Shown: positions 7,583-19,200 of the stretch, in pieces
How the letters are laid out: each line of letters starts with the position of its first letter
Position numbering within the stretch: position 1 is the stretch's first letter
Notes under the pieces: generated by a model
Told to the model about the DNA's origin: nothing
The model's database searches: none
The model's input: only the letters and a program-made list of their open reading frames with translations
Position numbers and translations under genes: made by a program
Assembly (NCBI GenBank): GCA_003169695.1
Contig: PNAS01000064.1
Location: 1-50,044, forward strand
Direction: 5' to 3'
DNA length: 50,044 nucleotides
Origin: Spartobacteria bacterium
GTDB taxonomy: Bacteria; Verrucomicrobiota; Verrucomicrobiia; Chthoniobacterales; UBA10450

Positions 7583-7634
7583 TGCGCCCAGGAAATCGCA
7601 GCGCCCCGATGTAGCGGGAACACTGCCAATCAGC

Positions 7635-8033
<399 letters not shown>

Positions 8034-8096
8034 AGTTGTGGCGAATAGGTAAAGCAGGGGCAAGGCCCGAATCGCATGACGACGCCCAGTTTCTTT

Positions 8097-8117
8097 TTGT
8101 ACTGGAAACCAGTACAA
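8097..8117. promoter_or_regulatory. Perfect 9-bp inverted repeat in the pilin upstream region
   Basis: Arms TTGTACTGG (8097-8105) and CCAGTACAA (8109-8117) are separated by AAA. It lies between the response-regulator gene and the pilin, both on the minus strand, about 64 nt upstream of the pilin start. No U-tract follows in the direction of transcription, so it does not look like a Rho-independent terminator. It could be an operator for a dimeric regulator or a leader hairpin. Confidence 0.4.
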
Positions 8118-8151
8118 GCAGCGTCCGTGGAGACCGCGACCGGGAGCGGGG

Positions 8152-8823
8152 TTACCCCGCGATCGCGTGACGTTCGTGGACCCAATTGCTCGCCCTGGCG
8201 TGCAGCTGGCCGGCGTTCTCGAGACCGAACTTTTCCTTTATGCGCGCGCGATACGTCTCGATGGTCGCGACACTTACTCGCAGCCGGATTCCAATCTCAC
8301 GTGTGGTCCGGCCTTCGCCAATTAGCTCGAAGACGGCCAGCTCGCGATCGGTCAGACGCTCGATCGGAGCCGCTGAATTGTTCCTCGGATTCACCAGGAT
8401 CTGGCTAACGATCCGTTTCATGAAGCGTGGATCGAGGTAAATCTCCCCGGCGAGAACCTGGCGGATCGCCGTCATCACCTTCGCGGACGCTTCTTCCTTC
8501 GTGATATAGCCGTTCGCGCCTGCGCGTAAGGCGCGCTCCGCGTAGAGCGACTCGGCATGCATCGAGAGCATCAAGACCGGCACCTTGATCCCCTGCGCAC
8601 GAAGGTCCTTCAGCAGCTCCAAGCCACTCGAACCTTTCAGAGTGATATCGATGATCGCCAAGGAAGGCTGCTGGCGGTTGATGGCGGCGAGCCCGTGGGC
8701 GGCATTATCCGCCTCCGCGCAAACAGCCATGTCCGGTTGCTTGTTGATCAGGTGAGCCAATTGCTCGCGGAACATCGGGTGGTCCTCGACGAGCACGACC
8801 TGGGCTCGCGTCTCACGCGGCAT
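8152..8823 (-). CDS. NarL/FixJ-family response regulator
   Basis: This 223-residue regulator has a receiver domain (residues 8-125) with acidic pocket E13-D14, phospho-acceptor D59 in LAIIDITLKG and a conserved lysine in GYITKEE. A C-terminal LuxR-type helix-turn-helix follows (LTDRELAVFELIGEGRTTRE, then VSVATIETYRARIKEKFG). The ATG at 8823 (MPRETRAQVVLVEDH) fits the receiver start and overlaps the 3' end of the upstream kinase gene by 11 bp, so the two are translationally coupled partners. The regulator probably binds DNA as a dimer after phosphorylation. Its targets are unknown; the biosynthetic cluster transcribed divergently from the kinase is one candidate, as an inference. Confidence 0.9.
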   Translation of the reverse strand: MPRETRAQVVLVEDHPMFREQLAHLINKQPDMAVCAEADNAAHGLAAINRQQPSLAIIDITLKGSSGLELLKDLRAQGIKVPVLMLSMHAESLYAERALRAGANGYITKEEASAKVMTAIRQVLAGEIYLDPRFMKRIVSQILVNPRNNSAAPIERLTDRELAVFELIGEGRTTREIGIRLRVSVATIETYRARIKEKFGLENAGQLHARASNWVHERHAIAG

Positions 8824-9853
8824 CTTGCCTCCATTCTTCTCCCCGCAAAGGGATTCCGCAGGACACAACCGTGCCCCCGGCATGTGGCTCTTCGATGCTC
8901 AATTCGCCGCCGACGAGACGAGCGCGGTAATGCATCAGGCCCAATCCCATCCCATCACTTCCGGCTGCGGTTTTCGAGATTCCGGCCCCGTCGTCCGCGA
9001 TTCGCAGAGTCGTCGCTTTTCCGTCCGCGATGAATGAAACGAGAACATTCGTGGCCCCTCCGTGTTTGGTCGCATTGTTGATCGCTTCCTGTGCGATGCG
9101 ATACAGATGCATCGCCACTGCGTTGTCCCGGATCAAGGGCGCGCCGGCAGACTCATAGACACAACGAATGCCAAGCAATCGAGTGGCAGACGCAGTCAGT
9201 TCTTCCAACGCAGACGCGAGACCGGCTTCATCCATTTGTACCGGCACAAGCCCGCGTGCCAGATTCCGAGTCTGGACGACTGCGTCCCGCAGAAATCTGG
9301 CGAGCTCGTCCGCTACCCTGGCCTCCGCGACAAGGTCATGCCCTTCGAGGTCGCTCTTCAACGACGCCGCACTGCAACTCAGCGCGGCCAGATATTGGCA
9401 AATTCCGTCGTGCAAATCCTGGCCGATCCGCTCCTGCTCGCGCTCACTGATGCCGATGATCTCGCGTTCCAACCGTTGAGAATATTCGAGCAACGCGATG
9501 CGCGATGCGCTCGCATCCCGTTGCTGCTTCACCGCCGCGGTCCCGATCGCCGTGATAATGAAGAACCCACAGCACACAAACACTTCCCATGCCTCCATCC
9601 AACTTCGCAGGTAAGGATGACCTGCCTGCACATCTGCCCACCACCAGGTGATTCCGGCCATGAGCGCGATCAACAAGCCCGACTTCTTGTCACAACACCA
9701 GGCGGCAAGAAAAATGGGGATGCAATATATGATCGTAAGGCTGACTTCGTACCCCGTGCTGTAATCATAAAATCCAATCGGTAAGAGCAGCGCGGCTGCT
9801 TCCGCGAAAATCCACGCGCGCGGTTGGCGTTGAAATGCAGTGATAAATCTCAT
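8813..9853 (-). CDS. Membrane sensor histidine kinase (HisKA_3 type)
   Basis: This kinase has 346 residues. Residues 15-105 contain about four hydrophobic helices (ALLLPIGFYDY, LTIIYCIPIFLAAW, GLLIALMAGITWWW, VFVCCGFFIITAIGT) and no large extracytoplasmic domain, suggesting sensing at or within the membrane. A coiled region leads to the dimerisation/phosphoacceptor motif EREQERIGQDLHDG with H148, typical of NarX/DegS-type kinases. The ATPase domain shows AQEAINNATKHGGA (N box), DDGAGI (G1) and GMGLGLMHYRARLVGG (G2). It is partner to the overlapping NarL-type regulator. The start of the divergent flippase/NRPS operon is 137 bp away. Confidence 0.9.
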   Translation of the reverse strand: MRFITAFQRQPRAWIFAEAAALLLPIGFYDYSTGYEVSLTIIYCIPIFLAAWCCDKKSGLLIALMAGITWWWADVQAGHPYLRSWMEAWEVFVCCGFFIITAIGTAAVKQQRDASASRIALLEYSQRLEREIIGISEREQERIGQDLHDGICQYLAALSCSAASLKSDLEGHDLVAEARVADELARFLRDAVVQTRNLARGLVPVQMDEAGLASALEELTASATRLLGIRCVYESAGAPLIRDNAVAMHLYRIAQEAINNATKHGGATNVLVSFIADGKATTLRIADDGAGISKTAAGSDGMGLGLMHYRARLVGGELSIEEPHAGGTVVSCGIPLRGEEWRQDAA

Positions 9854-9990
9854 CGGAACGTCGACAAAGGAGTCACCTTTCGTAGCAAATCCCCGGCCAG
9901 CCGCGAACCCGAGTGACGTTCGTTCAAAGCTGGCGCATTTGGCATCGCGGGCGCTACCTTGTCCGTCGTGCAGCGCTTTCTCCTAAACCG

Positions 9991-11307
9991 ATGAGTCTCT
10001 TCGGCCCGATTTCACGGCCGCTCTTGAATGAGGCGACGACGCCGGTTATCCGGCGTGCACTCCAGCGCGCCAGAATGGTCGGCAACTTCGCCTTCGTTCA
10101 GGTGATGGTTCAATTGGTCGGTTTCGCCAGCGGCATTCTACTCGTCCGCTGGCTCGACCAAACCGAATACGCCTACTTCACGATCGCCAACACGATGCAG
10201 GGCACGATCAACGTCCTCGCCGATATGGGCATCAGCATCGGGCTCATCTCCATCGGGGGCCGCGTCTGGCAGGATCGGTATCGTTTCGGACAGCTCATCA
10301 CGACGGCACAGCATTTTCGGCGCAGGCTCGGCGTCCTGGCGATCCTTGTTGTCACACCAATCCTCTACTGGATGCTCACGCGAAACGGGGCGTCCACCAC
10401 TTATGCGGCGGTCCTAATCGGAGCCATCCTGCTCGGGTTGCTGGTTCAATTTTCCCTTGGGGTGTTGGGCGTCGTGCCGAGACTGCGCTCCGATGTTTCG
10501 CGGATTCAGACCATCGATCTTGCCGGGGCACTCGCCCGGTTGATCGTGTTGGTGAGCTGCGCGTTCCTTTTTCTGAATGCCGGGGTAGCGGTCCTCGTCA
10601 GCTCGATGGCGTTCCTGCTCCAGTATTGGATGCTCCGCAGATATGCGGCCGGAGTAATCGATTTGAATGCGCCGGAGAACGCGGACGATCGCGCTGCGAT
10701 GATCGGCTTCATCAAGAACCAAGCCGCGAACGCAGTCTTCTTTTGTTTGCAAGGTCAGATCACTGTTTTTCTGATCAGCTTTTTTGGAAGCCGCGCCACG
10801 TCGGTGGCTGAGGTCGGCGCCTTGGGACGTCTGGCGATGATCTTTGCGGTCCTGGGTCAGTTGCTCATGAATATCTTCGTCCCCGCGTTCGCGCGTTGTC
10901 AGAGCGCGGTGAAGTTGCGTATGCAGTACTTCGCGATTGTCGGAGGAGTCGCTGCTTGCTGCGCGGTCGTAATCGCCGCAGCGGCCTTTTTTCCCAATCC
11001 GTTTCTGTTCGTTCTGGGGACCAAATACTCGCATCTGCAACGCGAACTTCTCCTCATGCTCGCGGGCACGGTCATGAATGTGCTCACCGGCACACTCTGG
11101 GTTCTGAACGCCTCGAAGGCGTGGATCGCCGGATCCTGGCTTTACATTCCTCTTACGCTTGCGACACAAATAGTGCTTATTCCCTACACGGATTTCTCGA
11201 ACGTGAGCCAAGTGTTGATATTCAATCTCATCTCCACCGTGCCGAATCTCTTGCTCAACATGGTCCTGAGTTATCGCGGATTTCGAACCTTCCAGCCCGC
11301 GACCTGA
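9991..11307 (+). CDS. Multidrug/oligosaccharide/polysaccharide (MOP) flippase-like membrane protein
   Basis: The 438-residue polytopic protein has about 12-14 predicted helices, beginning with NFAFVQVMVQLVGFASGILL and the motif LVRWLDQTEYAYFTIANT characteristic of Wzx-like polysaccharide flippases. I choose the ATG at 9991 (MSLFGPISRPL); the frame is open further upstream but its residues are arginine-rich and unlike a membrane N-terminus. The stop overlaps the start of the A-PCP gene (TGATG, sharing A11307), so it is the first gene of the biosynthetic operon. In this place it may move the peptide product or a precursor across the membrane, although MOP flippases more often carry lipid-linked sugars. 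This is an inference from context. Confidence 0.75.
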   Translation: MSLFGPISRPLLNEATTPVIRRALQRARMVGNFAFVQVMVQLVGFASGILLVRWLDQTEYAYFTIANTMQGTINVLADMGISIGLISIGGRVWQDRYRFGQLITTAQHFRRRLGVLAILVVTPILYWMLTRNGASTTYAAVLIGAILLGLLVQFSLGVLGVVPRLRSDVSRIQTIDLAGALARLIVLVSCAFLFLNAGVAVLVSSMAFLLQYWMLRRYAAGVIDLNAPENADDRAAMIGFIKNQAANAVFFCLQGQITVFLISFFGSRATSVAEVGALGRLAMIFAVLGQLLMNIFVPAFARCQSAVKLRMQYFAIVGGVAACCAVVIAAAAFFPNPFLFVLGTKYSHLQRELLLMLAGTVMNVLTGTLWVLNASKAWIAGSWLYIPLTLATQIVLIPYTDFSNVSQVLIFNLISTVPNLLLNMVLSYRGFRTFQPAT

Positions 11308-13214
11308 TGGACGAGGCCGAACGAATACTGGTGTTGGAGCGTTGGAACGCGACGGCACGCGATTACCCGCAGCGAAATATCGCCGAGGTTTTTGAGGCCG
11401 AAGCACAACGCCGGCCGGAGGCGGTAGCGGTAGTGTTTGGCGCGGAGCGGATCAACTACGCGGAGTTGAATCGGCGCGCCAATCGGCTCGCGCACTATCT
11501 ACAGAAGCGGGGCGTGGTTCCCGATATGCCGATCGGCCTCTGCCTGGAGCGTTCCGCCGAATTGATTGTCGCGCTCCTCGGCATTCTGAAAGCCGGCGGA
11601 GCCTACGTCGCCCTCGATCCAACGTATCGCCAGGAGCGTCTCGCGCTGATGTTGGAAAATGCGGACGTCCCGTTGCTGTTAACCGAAAAGCGGCTGAGTG
11701 ACGGCTTGCCCGATTACAAGGGCACGTTCGTCTATCTGGAAGAGGAACGCTCCGAAATCGATCGCCAATCGGATGAGAATTTCAGCAGTGGCGCTGGCAT
11801 CGATCACCTGGCCTACATCAGTTACACATCCGGCTCGACCGGAGTGCCGAAGGGCGCGGCGATTCCACATCGAGGAGTGATTCGCCTGGTGAAGTCCGGC
11901 GGGTTTGCCCAGATGGGCGAAGACGAGATTTTCTTGCAGATGGCGCCGGTGGGCTTCGACGCGTCAACATTCGAAATTTGGGGAGCGTTGCTTAACGGCG
12001 GATGTCTGGTGGTCATGCCGCGGCAGACGCCCTCACTGGAAGAGTTGGGCTTCGCGCTCCGCCGAAATTCCGTGACAACCCTCTGGCTCACCGCGGGACT
12101 GTTTCATTTGATGGTCGATGAGCGCCTGGACGATTTGCGCGGCTTGCGCCAACTGCTCGCCGGAGGTGACGTGCTTTCGCCGGTGCATGTCCGCCGCGCG
12201 TTCGAGGCGTTGCCGGATTGCAAAATCATAAACGGATACGGACCCACGGAAAACACGACATTCACCTGTTGCCACGTTATTGATCGGGCTGACACAGGAC
12301 TCGGGGCAGTGCCGCTCGGACGGCCTATCGGGAACACAACGGTTTACCTTCTGGACGAAGCGATGGCGCCTGTTCCAGTGGGGGTCGCTGGCGAACTGTA
12401 CATCGGCGGCGACGGTTTGGCTCGGGAATATTGGCGGCAACCGGAGCTCACAGCCGCCAACTTTGTCCGTAATCCCTTCGGCAAGACTCCAGGAGCGCGG
12501 CTCTACAAGAGCGGTGACCTGGGTCGCTGGCGGGCCGACGGAGTCGTTGAATTTGTCGGGCGCGCGGATGATCAGGTCAAGGTCAGCGGCTACCGCGTCG
12601 AGTTGGGAGAGATTGAGACGGCACTTCGGCAGCACGGGGGGGTACGCGACGCCGCGGTCGCCGTGCAGGAACGGCGTGAGGGCAACAAGGAATTTGTCGC
12701 CTACGTGATACCGGCGGCAAATCCCAGCCCATCCGCGGACGAGCTGCGTGAATTTCTGCGACGGACCCTGCCAGACGCGGCCGTTCCAGTCGATTACGTG
12801 CTTGTCGAGGTGTTCCCGCTCACCAGCAATGGCAAAGTGGATCGACGCGCTTTGTCCGATCCTGCGAAACGACACCTTCCAACAGCTGCTCCACCGCAAA
12901 CCAATCTCGAGCACGCAATCTCTGCCGTTTGGCGCGAAGTGATTGGCCATCCGAACGAAATCGGTGTGAACGAAAACTTCTTCGATCTCGGCGGAAATTC
13001 ACTCCGGGTCATCGAGGTCCATGCCCGGCTGGAGCGTGCCGTGCGCCGCTCATTTTCGCTGACGGCGCTTTTTCAATATCCCACCATTCAAACCTTGTCG
13101 GCCTTTCTCGACTCCAAGGGCGACGTTGGCACGGACTTTGCGGGTATAAACGAACGCGCACTCCGCCAGCGCGTCGCTCGCGCACAGCGGCAGGAGATGC
13201 GCACCCGGAAATGA
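11307..13214 (+). CDS. NRPS loading module: adenylation-PCP
   Basis: This is a 635-residue stand-alone initiation-type module with no condensation domain. The adenylation domain (about 1-500) has A3 YTSGSTGVPKG at 173-183, A5 NGYGPTEN, A7 LYKSGDLGRW, A8 VSGYRVELGEIE and A10 TSNGKVDR. Reading the ten specificity positions by eye gives D-A-F-W-L-G-G-T-F-K, a pocket associated with valine. The carrier domain has FFDLGGNSLRVIE with the phosphopantetheine serine S565. The ATG at 11307 overlaps the flippase stop by one base, and the TGA overlaps the ATG of the PKS-NRPS gene (13211). Known logic: it activates an amino acid as AMP ester and tethers it for the next ketosynthase. It could also load other carriers in trans, because the last module lacks a working A domain. 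Confidence 0.92.
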   Translation: MDEAERILVLERWNATARDYPQRNIAEVFEAEAQRRPEAVAVVFGAERINYAELNRRANRLAHYLQKRGVVPDMPIGLCLERSAELIVALLGILKAGGAYVALDPTYRQERLALMLENADVPLLLTEKRLSDGLPDYKGTFVYLEEERSEIDRQSDENFSSGAGIDHLAYISYTSGSTGVPKGAAIPHRGVIRLVKSGGFAQMGEDEIFLQMAPVGFDASTFEIWGALLNGGCLVVMPRQTPSLEELGFALRRNSVTTLWLTAGLFHLMVDERLDDLRGLRQLLAGGDVLSPVHVRRAFEALPDCKIINGYGPTENTTFTCCHVIDRADTGLGAVPLGRPIGNTTVYLLDEAMAPVPVGVAGELYIGGDGLAREYWRQPELTAANFVRNPFGKTPGARLYKSGDLGRWRADGVVEFVGRADDQVKVSGYRVELGEIETALRQHGGVRDAAVAVQERREGNKEFVAYVIPAANPSPSADELREFLRRTLPDAAVPVDYVLVEVFPLTSNGKVDRRALSDPAKRHLPTAAPPQTNLEHAISAVWREVIGHPNEIGVNENFFDLGGNSLRVIEVHARLERAVRRSFSLTALFQYPTIQTLSAFLDSKGDVGTDFAGINERALRQRVARAQRQEMRTRK

Positions 13215-16200
13215 ACAATCCCGAACCATCACTCGACGGCATCGCCATCATTGGGTTGGAGGGTCGTTTTCCCAAGGCGCGCAACGCCGCGGAATTCTGG
13301 CGCAATCTGGTCGAGGGCAAGGACTGCATTACGCGTTTCACCGACGAGCAACTCGCCGCCTCCGGATATGACCCGAAAGCTTTGCGAGCGCTGCCCGGTT
13401 ACGTCGCCGCACGCGGGTTGGTTGAGAAACCGGAGTGGTTTGACCGGGCGTTCTTCGGCGTCCCGACGAAAGAAGCGGAAGTCATGGATCCGCAGCACCG
13501 CGTCTTTCTCGAAATCGCGTGGGCCGCTCTCGAGGATGCCGGCTGCGACCCGTCCACTTACCCAGGTCTCATCGGACTCTTCGCCGGCACGAGCAACAGT
13601 ACGTATTACCCTTATTTTGTCCGGCAACGCCGCGACTTGATGGAAACCGTCGGAGTCGTTAGCGCCGTCATCGCCAACGAGAAAGATTTCCTCACCAACC
13701 GCGCCGCTTACAAACTCGGTCTGCGCGGACCGGCGCTGAATATTCAAACCGCCTGCTCCACGTCGCTCGTGACCGTCTGCGTTGCCTGCCAGAATTTGCT
13801 CGATCACGGTTGCGACATCGCGCTCGCCGGCGGCGTCTCGCTGACGTTCCCGCAGGACCGCGGATACTTTTACCAGGATGGCGGCATGACCTCGCCGGAT
13901 GGCTGGTGCCGTCCGTTCGATGCAGCGGCGAGCGGCACAGTTTTTTCCAGCGGCGGCGGCGTCGTCGTCCTCAAGAGGCTCACGGATGCGATCGCTGATT
14001 GCGATCAAATCTATGCCGTCATCAAAGGCCAGGCGCTCAACAATGACGGCTCCGCCAAAGTCAGCTTCGCCGCACCGAGCGTGAGCGGGCATACAGAAGT
14101 AATCGCACTCGCGCAGGCCAGCGCCGGCGTTACAGCCGACACGATTTCGTACATCGAGGCACATGGAACTGCAACGCCGCTCGGCGATCCGATAGAGCTA
14201 GCCGGCCTCACGCAAGCATTCCGCTCAACGACTGACGCCCGACAGTTCTGCGCCCTCGGCTCGGTCAAGGGAAACATCGGACATCTTGACGCCGCTTCCG
14301 GTGTGGCAAGTCTCATCAAAACCGCGCTCGCACTTCGCCATGGTCAAATTCCCCCGAGCCTACATTGCCAGACGCCGAATCCCGCGCTGCATCTTGAAGA
14401 AAGCCCGTTTTATCTAAATACCGAACTGCGTCCGTGGCCGCGCGAGAAGACACCGCGCAGGGCGGGCGTCAGTTCCTTCGGTGTTGGCGGGACCAATGCG
14501 CACGTCGTGTTGGAGGAGGCGCCCGCAATGCCGCCGACGGGCGCGAGCCGCGTTGCTGAAGTTCTTGTCCTTTCAGCCAAAACTGCCGCCGCGCTGGAAA
14601 AGAAAGTCGCGGACCTCGCCGCGCATCTTGAAGTTCATTCCGATCAGCCACTGGCCGATGTCGCATTTACATTACAAACTGGACGTCAGGTTTTCCAGCA
14701 CCGGCGGGCGGTCGTTGCGCGGACGAGCGCAGAAGCGGTCACTGGGTTGCGCAGCCCCGCGAAATTCCACCGCGTCGAAGAGCGCCGCGATACACCCGTC
14801 GCCTTTCTCTTTCCCGGACAGGGCGCGCAGTACGCGCGCATGGGGGCACAGCTTCACGAATCCGAACCGGTTTTCCGCGATGCGCTCGCCGAATGCTCCG
14901 AGCTTCTCCGCCCGGAATTGGGGCTCGATCTGCGCGATCTTCTTTTCTCGACGGACGAAAACGCAAAAGGGCGATTGCGCGAAACGCGCTTCACGCAGCC
15001 GGCGATCTTCGCCGTCAGCTATTCGCTGGCGCGGCTCTGGATGTCATGGGGACTGAAACCCTCGGCGCTCATTGGGCACAGCGTCGGCGAGTTTGTGGCG
15101 GCGACGCTCGCTGGAGTATTTTTGCTCGCGGACGCGGCGCAGCTTGTCGCCGCGCGTGCGCGCCTGGTGCAAGAATTGCCTGGCGGCGCGATGCTCGCAG
15201 CGCGGCTGAGCGCTGAACAAGCAGCCGAGTTTTTGGACGAGCAGGTCGCGCTCGCCGCAGCCAATTCCCCGCGTCTATCCGTGCTCTCCGGTCCCTTCGA
15301 TGCCATCGCGAATGTCGAAGCGATTTTCACAGAGCGAGGTATTGCAGCTCGCCGGCTCGACACGTCACACGCTTTCCATTCGCCGATGGTCGAACCGGCC
15401 GTCAAGCGGTTTGCCAAAATGGTCCGCGCGATCAAACTGCGCGCACCTGCGCTCCCGATTGTCTCGTGCGTCACCGGCGATTTCCTCACCGCCGAGCAAG
15501 CGACCGATCCGCAATATTGGGCGAACCATCTGCGCGCGACCGTGCGGTTTGTCGATGCAGTCGGCCATCTCCTTGAGAAAGATGATCACGCGTTGCTTGA
15601 GGTCGGCCCCGGTCAGACGCTCGCACAACTCTCGCGCCAACATTCCGCAAAGACGGCGCGCCACGAGATCGTCCATTCGCTCGCAGAAGAGACCGACGAG
15701 AATGAGGCGCTCGCGACGGCACTGGGAAAGCTCTGGCTCGTAGGCGTACCAATCGACTGGCGAGCGATGTCGTTAGGCCAAGTTCGCCGCCGCGTTTCCC
15801 TGCCCAGTTATCCCTTTGACCGTCAACGCTACTTCGCGGACTTGCCGGCCGGACAGCCATTGCCGCTCACGACGGCAGCAGTGGATGGTGAGCCGCCGGT
15901 TGAAGAAATCGCCGCGTCCGCCACAGCGACTCGCGTGGAAGTGTCTGATGTTTCGCGGTCTGAAACCATCGAAGCGCCGGCCGTTGACGACGACTCCCTC
16001 CTAGTCGAACTGCGCCAACTTCTGGGTGATCTGTCCGGTGCGGACCTCGCCACCGCGCCGGCTAATGCGAACATTCTCGAACTCGGGTTTGATTCGCTTA
16101 TCCTTTCGCAAGCGGCACTGATGCTCTCCCGCAAATTTGGTGTGGCGATTACTTTTCGCCAACTGCTCAAGGATCTCGGCACGCTCGAAGCGCTCGCCGC

Positions 16201-19200
16201 CCATCTCGCACTCGGTCGCAAAGTGCCGGCGCAGACTGCTGCTATCCCAACGGCCGTAGCTCGGGATAAGACGCGTTCGAATGGCGCCCAAGCCTCGACG
16301 GTTGTCGCGCATGGTCCCTTTCGGCCATTGCAACGAGATCTCGGCGCAAGCTTGACCGAGCGCCAGCAACGCTGGCTCGACGACTTCATCAGTCGATACA
16401 ACGCGCGCACCGCCGCCTCCAAGCGCTACACGCAACAGCACCGCCATCACCTGGCCGATCCGCGTGCGGTGGCCGGGTTCAAGCAGGCGTGGAAAGAAAT
16501 AGTTTATCCGATTGTGGTCGAGCGCTCCGCCGGCGCGAAGCTCTGGGACATCGATAGCAACGAATGGGTCGACATCACGCTGAGTTTCGGCGCAGCGATG
16601 CTCGGCCATCAGCCGCCGTTTGTCGTCGAGGCGATCACAGCGCAACTCGCGCGCGGCATGGAGATCGGCCCGACCTCCCCACTCGCCGGCGAAGTCGCCG
16701 CCCTACTTTGCGAGCTGACCGGCATGGAGCGCGCGACGTTTTGTAACACCGGTTCCGAAGCGATGTCCGGCGCGCTGCGTATCGCACGCACTGTCACGGG
16801 TAGATCCCGCATCGTTTATTTTCGCGAGAGTTACCATGGGATCGCTGACGAAGTGTTGGGTCGCGCGACCGGGAGCGGCGTTGTGCCCATCGGGCCCGGC
16901 ATTCCGCCGGAGGCAGTGGCGAACGCACTCATTCTCGAATACGGCGATCCGCGCTCGCTCGAGATTATTGCCGCGCACGCGAACGACATCGCAGCGGTGC
17001 TGGTCGAACCCGTGCAAAGCCGCCGGCCCGGATTTCAACCGCGTGAGTTTCTGCACGAATTGCGCGCGCTGACTGCGCGGCAAGGTATCGCGCTGATTTT
17101 CGACGAAGTCATCACCGGCTTCCGCTGCGCTCTCGGCGGTGCGCAGGAACACTTCGGCGTCAGGGCCGACATCGCCACTTATGGCAAAGTCATCGGCGGC
17201 GGCCTGCCGATCGGCGCCATCGCGGGAAGAGCGGGATTCATGGACGCGTTCGATGGCGGCCATTGGAGCTTCGGTGACGGTTCGTTCCCGGAAACCGCGG
17301 TCACATTTTTCGCCGGAACATTCGTGCGCCATCCGCTAGCGCTGGCGGCCGCGCGCGCCGTCCTCACGCATCTCAAGCAGAGCGGCAATGCGCTCCAGAA
17401 AACGCTCGCCAATCAGACGACGCAGATGCTCACTCGCGTCAATGAGGGACTCACCGGTTCGCCTTTCCTGACGCAGCACTTCGCCTCCAACTGGCTGCTG
17501 CACACTGCGCCGGAGTTCAAATATTCGGCGCTGCTCTTTTCGCTCTTACGGCATCGCGGCATTCATCTTTGGGAAGGCCGCCCGTGTTTTCTTTCGACCG
17601 CGCACACCAAGGCCGATGTCGACAAAGTTGTAACGGCATTCGCCGAGAGTGTCGCCGAGCTGGAAGACGTAGGATTTTTCACGCGGACGAAAATGTCCGC
17701 CGTCATCCCTGGCCCTACGGCGGTCTCAACCGAGATGCCACTGACAGAATCGCAGCAGGAGGTCTGGCTCGTTTGTCAGCAAAATCCGACCGCGAGCTCG
17801 GCGTGTAACGAAACGTGGACGCTGCAACTCGATGGCTCGCTCAATCTCGCCGCGTTGCGGCAGGCGATCCAAACCATCGTTGATCGCCACGACGCTTTGC
17901 GCAGCACTTTCAGCGCAACGGATGAAACCGTAACGGTCGCCCCCACCCTGCAGTTGGAGGTGCCGTTCATTGATCTTTCAACGCTGCCCGATCAGCAGCG
18001 CGACGCACGCTTTTCGGCGATGCGCGCAGCGGAGGGCTCCCGAGTTTTTGATCTCACGCGCGGTCCGATGCTGGCACCGCAAATCGTCAAGCTCGCCCCC
18101 GAACGGCATGCGCTGATCTTCAACGCGCATCATCTCGCCTGCGACGGATGGTCTTGCGACATCTTCCTGCACGAACTCGCGACGCTTTATTTGGCATCGT
18201 GCGAGCGCCGCGCGGATTCGCTGCCGGAAGCGATGCAGATGCGCGATTACCAGCAATGGGAAGCTGAGATGCTGCGTTCGCCTGAGTTCGCCGGAGAAGC
18301 GGAATTCTGGATCGAGAAATATCGCACGGTTCCGGCCCCGCTCGAATTGCCGGGGGATCGCGCTTATCCCGCGCAGCGCAGTTATCGCGGCGCGAGCGAG
18401 ATCGCTGTTTTCCCAGCTGACATGCTACCGGCGCTCGCGCGAATCGGCGCTCAACATGGAGCTACACTGTTTTCCGTGTTGCTCGCTGCTTACGAGACGT
18501 TGCTCTTCCGGCTCAGCGGCCAGAACGACTTCGCGGTGGGCGTGCCTTCCGCCGGGCAAAACAATGCGCCAAAGGGCGATCATCTTGTCGGCCACTGCGT
18601 GAACATGCTGCCGATGCGCGCCCAGCTCAACGGAGCGCAAACATTCGCATGCTTACTGAAAGAGACACAGGACACAGTGCTCGAAGCTTTTGAGAATCGG
18701 CGCGCCACCTTCGGTTGGCTGCTGCAAAATATCGCGCTGCCGCGCATGCCGGGCCGGGTCCCCTTGATTCCAGTTACGTTCAATCTCGATCCGCCGCTGA
18801 GCAACATTCATTTCGCCGGCCTCGCCCATCGGCTGGACGCGAATCCGCGCAGCGCGTTTCAATTCGACCTTGGCCTCAACTGCGACACAGCGGCTGACGG
18901 CCTCCGGATCATCTGCAATTACAACACCGATCTCTTCGATGCGGCAACGATTCGACGCTGGCTCGGACATTTCCGCACTCTGCTTGGGGCTGTCATTGCC
19001 GACCCGGCGCAATCGCTCGAGCGACTCTCGCTGTTCGGCGACGACGAACGGAAGAAGCTGCTCGTCGATTGGAACGGCACGCGCACGAATTACCCGCGTC
19101 AAGCGTCGATCCACGAAATCTTTGAGGAACAAGTGCGGCGCGCTCCGACGGCGGTCGCGATAGTTTTTGAAGACAGGCAGTTGAGTTACGAAGAATTGAA

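Noticed and set aside
8146..8160. GCGGGG/CCCCGC hairpin at the end of the response-regulator gene as a terminator
   Set aside because: The stem overlaps the stop codon but no U-run follows on the minus strand, so I do not call a Rho-independent terminator.
10414..11406. 330-codon minus-strand frame over the flippase gene
   Set aside because: The product is rich in Arg, Gln, His and Glu, as expected for the antisense of a hydrophobic membrane protein gene.
12929..13210. 94-codon upstream extension of the PKS-NRPS frame
   Set aside because: It overlaps the PCP of the A-PCP gene in another frame and is arginine/proline-rich; the KS begins naturally after the ATG at 13211, which gives the ATGA overlap.
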